Both the position numbers and the translations under genes were made by a program. Of a DNA stretch of 12,475 nt, positions 6,849-12,475 are shown piece after piece. Position 1 is the stretch's first letter; each line of letters begins with the position of its first letter. Below the pieces are notes generated by a model. The model did not search any database and was not told where the DNA came from. It saw only the letters and a program-made list of their open reading frames with translations. This DNA is from Dehalococcoidia bacterium (GTDB taxonomy: Bacteria > Chloroflexota > Dehalococcoidia > SZUA-161 > SpSt-899): the NCBI GenBank assembly GCA_023271515.1, contig JALPXQ010000038.1, positions 1 to 12,475 on the forward strand. The letters run 5' to 3'.

Positions 6849-7991
6849 ATGATCACCAAACGCGATTACTACGAGATCCTTGGCGTGAGTCGGGGGGCGA
6901 CGGAAGAAGAAATAAAGAAAGCCTATCGCCGGATGGCTTTCCGATACCATCCCGACCGTAACAGGGATGGTGTGGCTGAGGAGAAGTTCAAGGAGATCAA
7001 CGAGGCCTATGAGATCCTGAGCGATTCCCAGAAGCGAGCCATCTATGATCGCTTCGGTCATGCGGGCCTGTCTGCCGGCCAGGCAGGGCCTCAAGGATTT
7101 GGCCGTGGATTTGACGGCTTTGATTTTGGCGGCTTCGGCGACATCTTTGATGCCTTTTTTGGGGGCGTTTCCAAGGACCGGCGGCCGACTGCGGAACGTG
7201 GTAGCGATCTCCGTCACAGCGTTGAGATATCCTTTGAAGAGGCCGCCTTTGGTTGCGAGAGGGAGATTGAGCTCGATCGGATAGAGCCTTGCTCCGCGTG
7301 TCGGGGGGGTGGGAACGAGCCCGGAAGCGAGCCTGCTGTATGTCCTAATTGTGGTGGCACCGGCGAGGTGCGCCGTTCACAACATAGCCTTTTTGGGCAC
7401 TTTACCAGCATCATCACATGCGAGAGGTGTCGTGGGAGAGGGAGAATAGTAGTCAATCCCTGCAGACAGTGTAACGGAGGGGGTAGGGAGCACAGGATGC
7501 GCCGGATTGTGGTCCGGATACCCCCCGGAGTGGATGACGGAACCACGGTTCGACTGACCGGGGAAGGTAACACCGGTTCCGAGGGAGGACCACCGGGCGA
7601 TCTCTATGTAACCATCTCGGTGGCGAACCACCAATATCTTCGCCGCGATGGTGCCGATGTGCTCTACGACCTGCCCCTGAATTTTGCTGAGGCTGCTCTG
7701 GGTGGCGAGATGGAAATACCAACGCTCGACGGTTACTTTCCCATTAAGATTCCTGCCGGGGTGCAAGATGGCCAGACATTCCGTATCAGGGGGAAGGGCG
7801 CTGTGCAGTTGAACGGTTCCCGCCGGGGGGATCAGATCGTCATAGTTCATGTGGTCACTCCGACATCACTGAATCAAAAGCAGCGGAGACTCTTTCAGGA
7901 GTTGGCCCAGGTATTGGAACCTGCCAGATTGCCCGGCGAAGAAAAGGGATTTCTCGACCGAATGAAGGACATCTTCGCCGGCCGGGGTTAG
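6849..7991 (+). CDS. dnaJ: dnaJ, Hsp40 co-chaperone
   Basis: Full-length type I DnaJ of 380 residues, which stimulates DnaK ATPase and hands it unfolded protein in the cytoplasm. The J domain (about 4-68) has DYYEILGV and the HPD loop in YHPDRN. A Gly/Phe-rich region (about 70-107) follows. The zinc-binding region has four CxxCxGxG-type units: CSACRGGG, CPNCGGTG, CERCRGRG and CRQCNGGG, binding two zinc ions. The C-terminal substrate-binding domains contain GDLYVTISV and the usual FRIRGKG. No damage is seen. The start is fixed by homology and the promoter; only a weak ribosome site is visible (TAAGG, about 20 bases upstream). No dnaK or grpE is in the window. The decayed rsmE begins 10 bases after the stop, so the two were probably co-transcribed. 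Confidence 0.97.
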   Translation: MITKRDYYEILGVSRGATEEEIKKAYRRMAFRYHPDRNRDGVAEEKFKEINEAYEILSDSQKRAIYDRFGHAGLSAGQAGPQGFGRGFDGFDFGGFGDIFDAFFGGVSKDRRPTAERGSDLRHSVEISFEEAAFGCEREIELDRIEPCSACRGGGNEPGSEPAVCPNCGGTGEVRRSQHSLFGHFTSIITCERCRGRGRIVVNPCRQCNGGGREHRMRRIVVRIPPGVDDGTTVRLTGEGNTGSEGGPPGDLYVTISVANHQYLRRDGADVLYDLPLNFAEAALGGEMEIPTLDGYFPIKIPAGVQDGQTFRIRGKGAVQLNGSRRGDQIVIVHVVTPTSLNQKQRRLFQELAQVLEPARLPGEEKGFLDRMKDIFAGRG

Positions 7992-8001
7992 CGTCACCAT
8001 C

Positions 8002-8378
8002 ATGCATCGCTTTTTTGTTCCTGAAGAGTGGATCCAGGGGAAGAGGATTGTGATCAGCGGCAGACAGGCTCACCGGCAAGGGAAGTTCTGCGCCTGGAGG
8101 TGGGGGCTCGCATAGTTGTCCTCGACGGCAGTGGGCTGGAATACATGGTTGAGCTCCTTGACATAACATCGGGACGCGTCACAACTGAAGTCGTGAAGTG
8201 TTACCACTGTGCCAACAAGCCGGCGATATAGATCACTCTTTATCAGGCGCTGCTCAAGGGCAGCAAATTTGACCTTGTCCTGCAGAAATGCAGTGAGATC
8301 GGTGTGGTTGACTTTGTCCCCATGATCTGCGAGCGCTGCATCGTCATACTCTATGAATGTGGCGAACTTGGGGGATAG
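8002..8378 (+). pseudogene. rsmE: rsmE, 16S rRNA U1498 methyltransferase, decayed
   Basis: RsmE methylates U1498 of 16S rRNA. From ATG 8002 the frame reads MHRFFVPEEWIQGKRIVISG and then QAHR, the N-terminal PUA-like part. Near 8071-8080 one base is missing and the family sequence goes on in the next frame: REVLRLEVGARIVVLDGSG, then YMVELLDITSGRVTTEVVK. A TAG at 8229-8231 interrupts that frame, after which ITLYQALLKGSKFDLVLQKC and EIGVVDFVPMICERCI follow. Homology stops at about 8342 and a stop comes at 8376. The C-terminal SPOUT half with its knot and SAM site, well over 100 residues of a family near 240, is gone. Three separate lesions make this a true pseudogene rather than one sequencing slip. 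It lies between dnaJ and smpB. Confidence 0.9.
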
Positions 8379-8396
8379 TAAACATAACGAAGCCTC

Positions 8397-8424
8397 TTGA
8401 CATTCCCTACTGATTTAATATAAG
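8397..8424 (+). promoter_or_regulatory. candidate smpB promoter
   Basis: A perfect TTGACA (8397-8402) is followed after 16 bases by TATAAG (8419-8424), which touches the smpB ATG at 8427. The expected transcription start would fall at or just inside the ATG, so either the message is leaderless, another -10 is used, or this is chance. There is no ribosome site before the ATG, which fits a leaderless message. Confidence 0.35.
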
Positions 8425-8426
8425 AT

Positions 8427-8879
8427 ATGAAATCAGAGACGATCACCGTCAATCGAAAGGCATATCACGACTACCTTATCGAGGACACTCTCGAGGCCGG
8501 GTTGGTGCTGACCGGCACGGAGATTAAATCAATTCGGCTGGGGAGGATGAATCTCCGGGATAGCTTTGCCAGGCCGGAGGCTGGCGAGCTCTGGCTGGTG
8601 GGGGCGCACATCGCACGGTATGAGCAGGGAGGCAGGTACAATCACGAACCCGCCCGACCGCGCAAGCTCTTGCTTCACAAGGACGAGATACTGAAGCTCA
8701 GCTTGATGGTGGAGAAGAAGGGCTTGACTTTAGTGCCCCTTAAGGTGTATGTTAAGAGAGGCATCGCCAAAGTGGAACTGGGCGTGGCCAGAGGCAAGAG
8801 GCTTCATGATAAGCGGCGCTCAATCATTCAGCGTGAAACTGAGCGAGAAATGGAAAGGGTCATGAAGGCAAGGAAATAG
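8427..8879 (+). CDS. smpB: smpB, tmRNA-binding protein
   Basis: SmpB binds the tRNA-like end of tmRNA and brings it into the A site of stalled ribosomes for trans-translation. The 150 residues carry the family core: NRKAYHDYLIEDTLEAGLVL, then LTGTEIKSIRLGRMNLRDSF, YNHEPARPRKLLLH, GLTLVPLKVYVKRGIAKVEL and GVARGKRLHDKR. The basic C-terminal tail ends KARK and would follow the mRNA path of the ribosome. Length and all motifs are normal. The start at 8427 gives the usual short lead before NRKA. Its RNA partner ssrA is in the same window at 12026. The tail end of the gene takes part in an imperfect tandem duplication with the following spacer. Confidence 0.97.
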   Translation: MKSETITVNRKAYHDYLIEDTLEAGLVLTGTEIKSIRLGRMNLRDSFARPEAGELWLVGAHIARYEQGGRYNHEPARPRKLLLHKDEILKLSLMVEKKGLTLVPLKVYVKRGIAKVELGVARGKRLHDKRRSIIQRETEREMERVMKARK

Positions 8880-8883
8880 CCTT

Positions 8884-8985
8884 AAATCAAAGGAAAGGAG
8901 GGCCAGAGCTATAAGCATAAAATCGAGCGGTAACATGAAGTGGAAAGGGTCATACCCTAGCTTTGAAATCAAAGGAAAGGAGGGC
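8884..8985 (+). repeat. duplicated ribosome-binding-site segment
   Basis: The same 20 bases, AAATCAAAGG followed by AAAGGAGGGC, occur at 8884-8903 and 8966-8985. Each copy is preceded by a related stretch (TGGAAAGGGTCAT, at 8851-8863 inside smpB and at 8941-8953). So the end of smpB plus spacer looks tandemly duplicated with a period of 82-90 bases. The second copy's AAAGGAGG is the ribosome site of the gene at 8991. The first copy has no start codon close behind it. Confidence 0.75.
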
Positions 8986-8990
8986 AAGAC

Positions 8991-10760
8991 ATGCGCAAAG
9001 TAATAATGGGGGTGGGAGTTTTCCTGGCGGTGGTGGGGTTGATTCAGCTTATCCTGTCGGTGGCCTTGATTGGCCCGGTTAGGGCTCGGGTTCCAGAGAT
9101 TGATCGGACCATTGATGATGCCGCGGGCATGCTGACGAAAGTGGCTGATGCTACTGATAGGGGGGTAGATTTTCTAGCAGAGCTGGATCCAGAATTGGCT
9201 AAGCTGGAGAAGACCATAGGTGACACCATAGATGAAAGCGTGGGCCAGCTTGGCGACCTGGATGCCAACCTGGCTGAGGTAGAGGTAGAGGTGCCGGGCG
9301 GTATAGACGGCGTCGTGAGATTCTTGGATGACCTCGATGGTGTCCTGGCTGAGGTGGAGAGACCGCTAGAGCTCATGGATGATACCGTGAGAGTTTTGGA
9401 TCACCTGGATGTCAGTCTGGCGCTGGCGGAGAGGCACCTGGCTCCCACCTTTGATGGCACCATCGAATATCTTGCCGGACTCGATCCCAGTCTGGCGCTG
9501 GCGGAGAGGAGGCTCGGTGCCACCTTAGAAGCCACCATTGCCTATTTGCGTGGGCTCGACGCCGCCATGGTCGAGGCGGATGGGGTGGCCACGTACACCA
9601 TAGACGGCACTTTGGAATATCTGAGAGAGCTCGGTGCCACGCTGGCTCTCGTGGATGAGACGGTAACCGGGATCAGGGACAGCGTGATATTTATCCGGGA
9701 CAGCACAGTGGAAGAGATGGAGCGGTGGGAGGTAGTAGTATGCGCCGATCATCTTCATCTCGAACCGTGGGCCGAGGCGTTTGAAGTCTGGGCCGAGGAG
9801 CTTGAAGCTTTGGGGGTGGATCCCGCATTCCTGCTGGATGTAGCATCCGGTATTCGGGACTGGGCAGCTGATATAGGTCCGGGATGGTATCTGTTTCCCC
9901 GGATGGTGGATGCTGATACGCTCGATTTCATAGCCCTACGACTGGAGGGTGCAGGGTTGGATGCCGAGTGGCTTAGAGCTGAAGCCGATCGGTGGAGGCA
10001 AGAGGGACTCGGTTTTAACCTCACACCGGAGGGTATTGCTGAAGGGTTTGCTCCGGCGATAGAGAGTTTGGAGCATGCTTTAGATAGCCTCGCCGACATC
10101 TCGGGGTACCTGGGAACGCTCCAGACCAGTCTTACCGGCGCCAGGGAACTCGCTGTCGATAATATTGCAGAGACGCGGGAATTCCTCGGGGAGGCAAGAA
10201 CAAGCCTCGAGCTCATGGAGCAACCCACCCTCGAGGGCATTTCGGAGGGTCGGAAACTTCTGGAGGGGGTAACAACAAGACTTGAGGCCATGGAGCAACC
10301 CACCCTCGATAGCATTGCCTATAGCCGAGAACTACTGAGGACAGCCAGAACGAGCATTGCGGAAGCCAAGGGGCCCATCGCCGATGGCCTCGCAGGGAGC
10401 CGGGTAGCCCTTCAGGTGACAGAAAGCAGCGTTGAGGCTGCGAGGAGCCCTGTCGTTGATGGCATTGCAAGCACCCGGGAATTGCTCGAAACCGCGAAAA
10501 CAAGCCTTGGCGACTTAAGGCAACCTGCCCTCGGCGGCATTTCAGATACCCGGGGATATCTCCAGACGGCGCGAGCAGACATCGGTGCTCTCGGTGAGGA
10601 CCTGCGCGTGATATCGGGAGATATCGTCGGATTGGGAATCGGCGGGATGATTCTTGGGATGATCGGCTGGCTGCAGACGTTCATGATCCTGATGAGCATC
10701 CTGTTTATGGCAGCCGGAGCTGGCCTCTTCCTGCTGGGGATGAAAAAAGAAGAATCTTAG
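8991..10760 (+). CDS. membrane-anchored protein with two arrays of 25-residue repeats, function unknown
   Basis: I do not recognise the family. Residues 5-30 form a membrane segment after MRK, which predicts an inside N-terminus. Residues 60-232 hold seven units of 24-25 residues (pattern FLxxLDxxLAxxExxLxxTIDGTV), for example units at 134-158 and 159-183. Residues 233-372 are a helical, tryptophan-rich centre with one cysteine (Cys251). Residues 373-547 hold seven more 25-residue units (pattern LLxTARTSLxxxxQPxLDGIAxTRE). Residues 548-584 are one long or two short membrane segments ending in KKEES. The body is acidic and would sit outside the cytoplasm if anchored at both ends. Start is certain: AAAGGAGG is 8 bases before the ATG. 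Next to it lies an exported WHy-domain protein, so an envelope or stress role is possible but unproven. Coiled-coil sensor or tape-measure roles cannot be excluded. Confidence 0.85.
   Translation: MRKVIMGVGVFLAVVGLIQLILSVALIGPVRARVPEIDRTIDDAAGMLTKVADATDRGVDFLAELDPELAKLEKTIGDTIDESVGQLGDLDANLAEVEVEVPGGIDGVVRFLDDLDGVLAEVERPLELMDDTVRVLDHLDVSLALAERHLAPTFDGTIEYLAGLDPSLALAERRLGATLEATIAYLRGLDAAMVEADGVATYTIDGTLEYLRELGATLALVDETVTGIRDSVIFIRDSTVEEMERWEVVVCADHLHLEPWAEAFEVWAEELEALGVDPAFLLDVASGIRDWAADIGPGWYLFPRMVDADTLDFIALRLEGAGLDAEWLRAEADRWRQEGLGFNLTPEGIAEGFAPAIESLEHALDSLADISGYLGTLQTSLTGARELAVDNIAETREFLGEARTSLELMEQPTLEGISEGRKLLEGVTTRLEAMEQPTLDSIAYSRELLRTARTSIAEAKGPIADGLAGSRVALQVTESSVEAARSPVVDGIASTRELLETAKTSLGDLRQPALGGISDTRGYLQTARADIGALGEDLRVISGDIVGLGIGGMILGMIGWLQTFMILMSILFMAAGAGLFLLGMKKEES
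9168..9686 (+). repeat. first 75-base coding repeat array
   Basis: Seven units of about 75 bases encode residues 60-232 of the membrane repeat protein. Neighbouring units still share exact DNA: the same 22 bases beginning CAGTCTGGCGCTGG stand at 9413-9434 and 9488-9509, exactly 75 bases apart, which points to recent unit duplication. Confidence 0.8.
10107..10631 (+). repeat. second 75-base coding repeat array
   Basis: Seven units of 75 bases encode residues 373-547. The 20 bases starting ATGGAGCAACCCACC occur at 10215-10234 and 10290-10309, again exactly 75 apart. The amino-acid pattern can be laid over that of the first array (SL at positions 8-9, L near 16-17, DGI/DGT near 18-23), suggesting common origin. 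Confidence 0.8.
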
Positions 10761-10826
10761 AGAGCGAAGAGTATCAGAAGAGATGATGCCCCTTGCGCTC
10801 AACTGTAAGGGAGAGAAGAGGTATGG

Positions 10827-10861
10827 TCACCCCGTGGGATGATCGCTATCTGACGGGGTGA
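10827..10861 (+). terminator. hairpin between the repeat protein and the WHy-domain gene
   Basis: TCACCCCGT (10827-10835) and ACGGGGTGA (10853-10861) are perfect nine-base inverted repeats with a 17-base loop. No T run follows. It could be a terminator, an mRNA-processing site or a protein-binding palindrome. The rest of the 200-base spacer (10761-10961) shows only short GC-rich pairings such as GGCGG...CCGCC and no convincing gene. Confidence 0.35.
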
Positions 10862-10961
10862 ATCATGCTTGGCGATCAGCGCGCCATGGAGATACAGACG
10901 CCCCCCACGCGGCGGCGTCGATTGAAACCGCCTTGTCGGGGCCGGGAAAGAAGGGAACCAG

Positions 10962-11945
10962 ATGAGCAAGCGGATCTTGATCAGCTCATTGATGGTGACG
11001 CTATTGCTTGTTTCCATCACCGGATACGGCTGTCCCCTACCGCAGATTCCTAAACCTCAAGTTCCTGAGTTCAGAGGGATCACTCATCAGTGGGGCGAGG
11101 TCACTGCAGAGACTGCGGAAATCATAACCACAATTACGGTCTACAATCCGAACCCCTTCATCCTGCCGGTCAAGAGCCTGCAAACGGAACTGTTCATGGC
11201 CGGGATCAGGCTGGCACAGGGGAAAGCCGAAGGGCTGGAGATGAAGACCGAAGGGGAGTTTCCCCTAAGTATCTCCACGATGATTCAGCTGGAGAAGATT
11301 CCTGAGATGTGGGTTGAGCACATTGGACAGGGTGAAGTAAGTGAAATGCGACTGGAGGCAGGGGTCGTTTTCGACCTTATCATTATGGAGTTCACCCTTC
11401 CGGTTCCACCGATTGAGAGAACTTTCACGACCGACCTTCTGGGCAGCCTGGAGGGCATACTGAAGCAGGCAGAGGCAATTGAAATAGCCCCCTTCCCAGA
11501 GAATGTGCCCTTCAAGATGGTTATCGGGGCTATTAATGCCAACTGGGGGGAGGTCAGCAAAGAGAGGACGGAATTGAGGCTTGCGACCCAGGTCTACAAC
11601 GATAGCGACTTCCCGGTCACCGTATCGGGGACGCTGGTCGAAGCCTCACTCAACGAAATGCCGCTGGGTGATGGAAGATTAGCCGAGGAGTACGAATTCT
11701 CGCCTAATTCCCATACCGAGATGGAGATCATACTTTCCCTGGATAATGAGCTGCTGGTCGGAGAGTTCATGCCACGTGCTGAGAATGGTGAGAAATCGGT
11801 CTTTTCGATGAAGGCTTCCTTCGTACTAGACCTGCCACCAGAGATAGTAGCAGCGACGGGCAAGAAGAGCGTTGAAGTCCTGGCATATGAGGTATCAGGA
11901 GGATTTGAGACCGGTCTCCTGAGGGGCATGCTGGGGGGCACATAG
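10962..11945 (+). CDS. exported protein with two LEA14/WHy-type domains
   Basis: A 327-residue protein. MSKRILISSLMVTLLLVSITGYGC is a signal sequence with a cysteine at 24; the preceding Gly-Tyr-Gly is a poor lipobox, so it may be a lipoprotein or a cleaved or anchored secreted protein. After a proline-rich stretch (QIPKPQVPEF) come two copies of a beta-rich WHy/LEA_2 domain. The first has WGEVTAETAEIITTITVYNP with NPNPFILPV (about 44-70). The second has NANWGEVSKERTELRLATQV and YNDSDFPVTV (about 190-220). The repeated WGEV...VYN..F pattern is the family signature. Such domains are linked to desiccation and stress tolerance in plants and occur in bacteria and archaea with mostly unknown roles. 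AAGAAGGGA precedes the ATG. It follows the repeat membrane protein after a 200-base gap. No damage is seen. Confidence 0.8.
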   Translation: MSKRILISSLMVTLLLVSITGYGCPLPQIPKPQVPEFRGITHQWGEVTAETAEIITTITVYNPNPFILPVKSLQTELFMAGIRLAQGKAEGLEMKTEGEFPLSISTMIQLEKIPEMWVEHIGQGEVSEMRLEAGVVFDLIIMEFTLPVPPIERTFTTDLLGSLEGILKQAEAIEIAPFPENVPFKMVIGAINANWGEVSKERTELRLATQVYNDSDFPVTVSGTLVEASLNEMPLGDGRLAEEYEFSPNSHTEMEIILSLDNELLVGEFMPRAENGEKSVFSMKASFVLDLPPEIVAATGKKSVEVLAYEVSGGFETGLLRGMLGGT

Positions 11946-11954
11946 CAGGATGAC

Positions 11955-11969
11955 GGGCGGCAGCCGCCC
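11955..11969 (+). terminator. small GC hairpin after the WHy-domain gene
   Basis: GGGCG (11955-11959) and CGCCC (11965-11969) surround GCAGC, ten bases after the stop codon. There is no T run behind it. It is a weak candidate for ending the transcript before ssrA. Confidence 0.3.
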
Positions 11970-12025
11970 ATCTAAACTCATTACCCAGAAGCCAGAAGTG
12001 CTGACAACTGAACGCCTAGAATAGT

Positions 12026-12384
12026 GGGGACGAGTGGTTTCGACAGGGGAAATGGGCGACTCAGGATTGCAGGTCGAGGTGCCATCCACCCTCGTAAAAC
12101 CGGTGGCAAAAACATAAATGGCAACGCTATGCCTGTAGCGGCCTAATCTAGCATTAGGCCACGTTCAACCCCACCCCTCCCCGGCGGGTGGGGATTGGGC
12201 GACGAAAAGTCGGGGTGCAACGACCTTGATGACGGTAGGGGTTGGTCAAGCACAACCGTCTGGCCGGGCCGCACTCAGCCAGTTGAGGGCGGAACCAGGC
12301 GAGAAAAAAAGCTGGCTAAGCCTGTAGCATATCCCGGGCGGATTTCTTCTGGACGGGGAGTTCGACTCTCCCCCGTCTCCACCA
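12026..12384 (+). ncRNA. ssrA: ssrA, transfer-messenger RNA
   Basis: tmRNA rescues stalled ribosomes and tags the broken product for proteolysis. The 5' end GGGGACG (12026-12032) pairs with CGTCTCC (12374-12380), followed by the ACCA tail. GTGGTTTCGACAGG is the conserved D-loop-like start. GGGAG, TTCGACT and CTCCC form the T arm at the 3' end. The tag frame most likely resumes at GGC 12120 and reads GNAMPVAA with stop TAA at 12144-12146. The stop lies in a perfect hairpin (GGCCTAAT 12140-12147 with ATTAGGCC 12153-12160), the usual helix 5 position. A further strong stem, CCCACCC against GGGTGGG near 12169-12195, fits a pseudoknot. Total length 359 bases, encoded CCA. The resume codon is inferred by comparison with E. 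coli (CAAAAAATAGTC before GCA); GGC at 12105 in the same frame would give a 13-residue tag. Confidence 0.95.
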
Positions 12385-12475
12385 GTACACAAGTCGCCAG
12401 GAGAATGACGGTAGATATAGATGTCATCCTGGGACACAGGATCATCAGGGGAGATTCTCCCTCTAAAACTCCGTA
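12385..12475. other. region after ssrA with two small stem-loops
   Basis: No gene seen up to the window edge. ATCCTG (12426-12431) pairs with CAGGAT (12437-12442) around a 5-base loop, and GGGGAG (12448-12453) pairs with CTCCCT (12457-12462) around ATT. Neither has a following T run; one of them may end the ssrA precursor. I see no integrase gene and no second copy of the ssrA 3' end that would mark an integrated element. Confidence 0.35.

Noticed and set aside
9755..10315. A 186-codon serine-rich open frame on the minus strand
   Set aside because: A mirror of the repeat protein's skewed codons; serine, arginine and proline content comes from the reverse complement of Glu/Leu/Ala codons.
9168..10631. 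75-base spaced repeats as a possible CRISPR-like array
   Set aside because: The repeats are coding, in frame, diverged between units, and have no uniform repeat/spacer structure; no cas gene is near.
12001..12022. Promoter for ssrA (CTGACA then TAGAAT)
   Set aside because: The two boxes are only 10 bases apart, far from the needed 16-18, and no better -35 fits the TAGAAT.
12340..12384. A tRNA-like 3' end with encoded CCA
   Set aside because: It is the 3' half of tmRNA, pairing with 12026-12032; there is no tRNA anticodon arm here.
12385..12475. Integrated element attachment site after ssrA
   Set aside because: No integrase and no duplicate of the ssrA 3' end within the window; the sequence ends too soon to test it.

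Overview
The window looks like a piece of a Chloroflexota genome, most likely a Dehalococcoidia-type anaerobe. That placement is an inference from protein flavour (ArgC, the MetV-type methylenetetrahydrofolate reductase partner, SmpB), moderate-to-high GC, and an inverted-repeat element of the CATTCTGAG...AAGAATC type that I recall from such genomes. No taxonomic marker settles it.

Layout. (1) Positions 1-884, minus strand: the N-terminal three quarters of argJ, running off the left edge and carrying a one-base frameshift. (2) 1005-3596, plus strand: a small zincin metallopeptidase, argC, a C-terminal remnant of argJ joined to the truncated 3' end of argC, a MITE-like inverted repeat, and argB. 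(3) 3690-6606: a methylene-tetrahydrofolate reductase module of the Wood-Ljungdahl type. It holds a MetV N-terminal fragment joined directly to a MetF C-terminal fragment, then a GltD/NfnB-like flavin and iron-sulfur oxidoreductase with a C-terminal ferredoxin domain, then an MvhD-like domain in a shifted frame. (4) 6788-8378: a promoter, an intact dnaJ, and a decayed rsmE (missing base, nonsense codon, lost C-terminus). (5) 8427-12384: smpB, a 589-residue membrane protein built from two arrays of 25-residue repeats, a secreted double LEA14/WHy-domain protein, and ssrA (tmRNA). SmpB and tmRNA are the two partners of trans-translation and lie about 3.1 kb apart.

The main pattern is selective damage. 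The arginine genes (argJ, argC), the whole MTHFR module (metV, metF, the oxidoreductase/mvhD joint) and rsmE are all broken. The genes dnaJ, smpB, argB, the zincin, the two envelope proteins and ssrA are intact. Two of the breaks are the same kind of event: a deletion that removes the 3' end of one operon gene and the 5' part of the next. The three frameshifts are all consistent with one missing base. This may be real pathway loss, or an assembly with indel errors and collapsed joints. The intact long ORFs speak against a uniformly bad sequence, but the question needs reads to settle.

The best candidate for something undescribed is the 8991-10760 protein. It has one N-terminal and one or two C-terminal membrane segments that bracket seven 25-residue repeats, a tryptophan-rich helical centre of about 140 residues, and seven more 25-residue repeats. 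It is followed by the WHy-domain exported protein.
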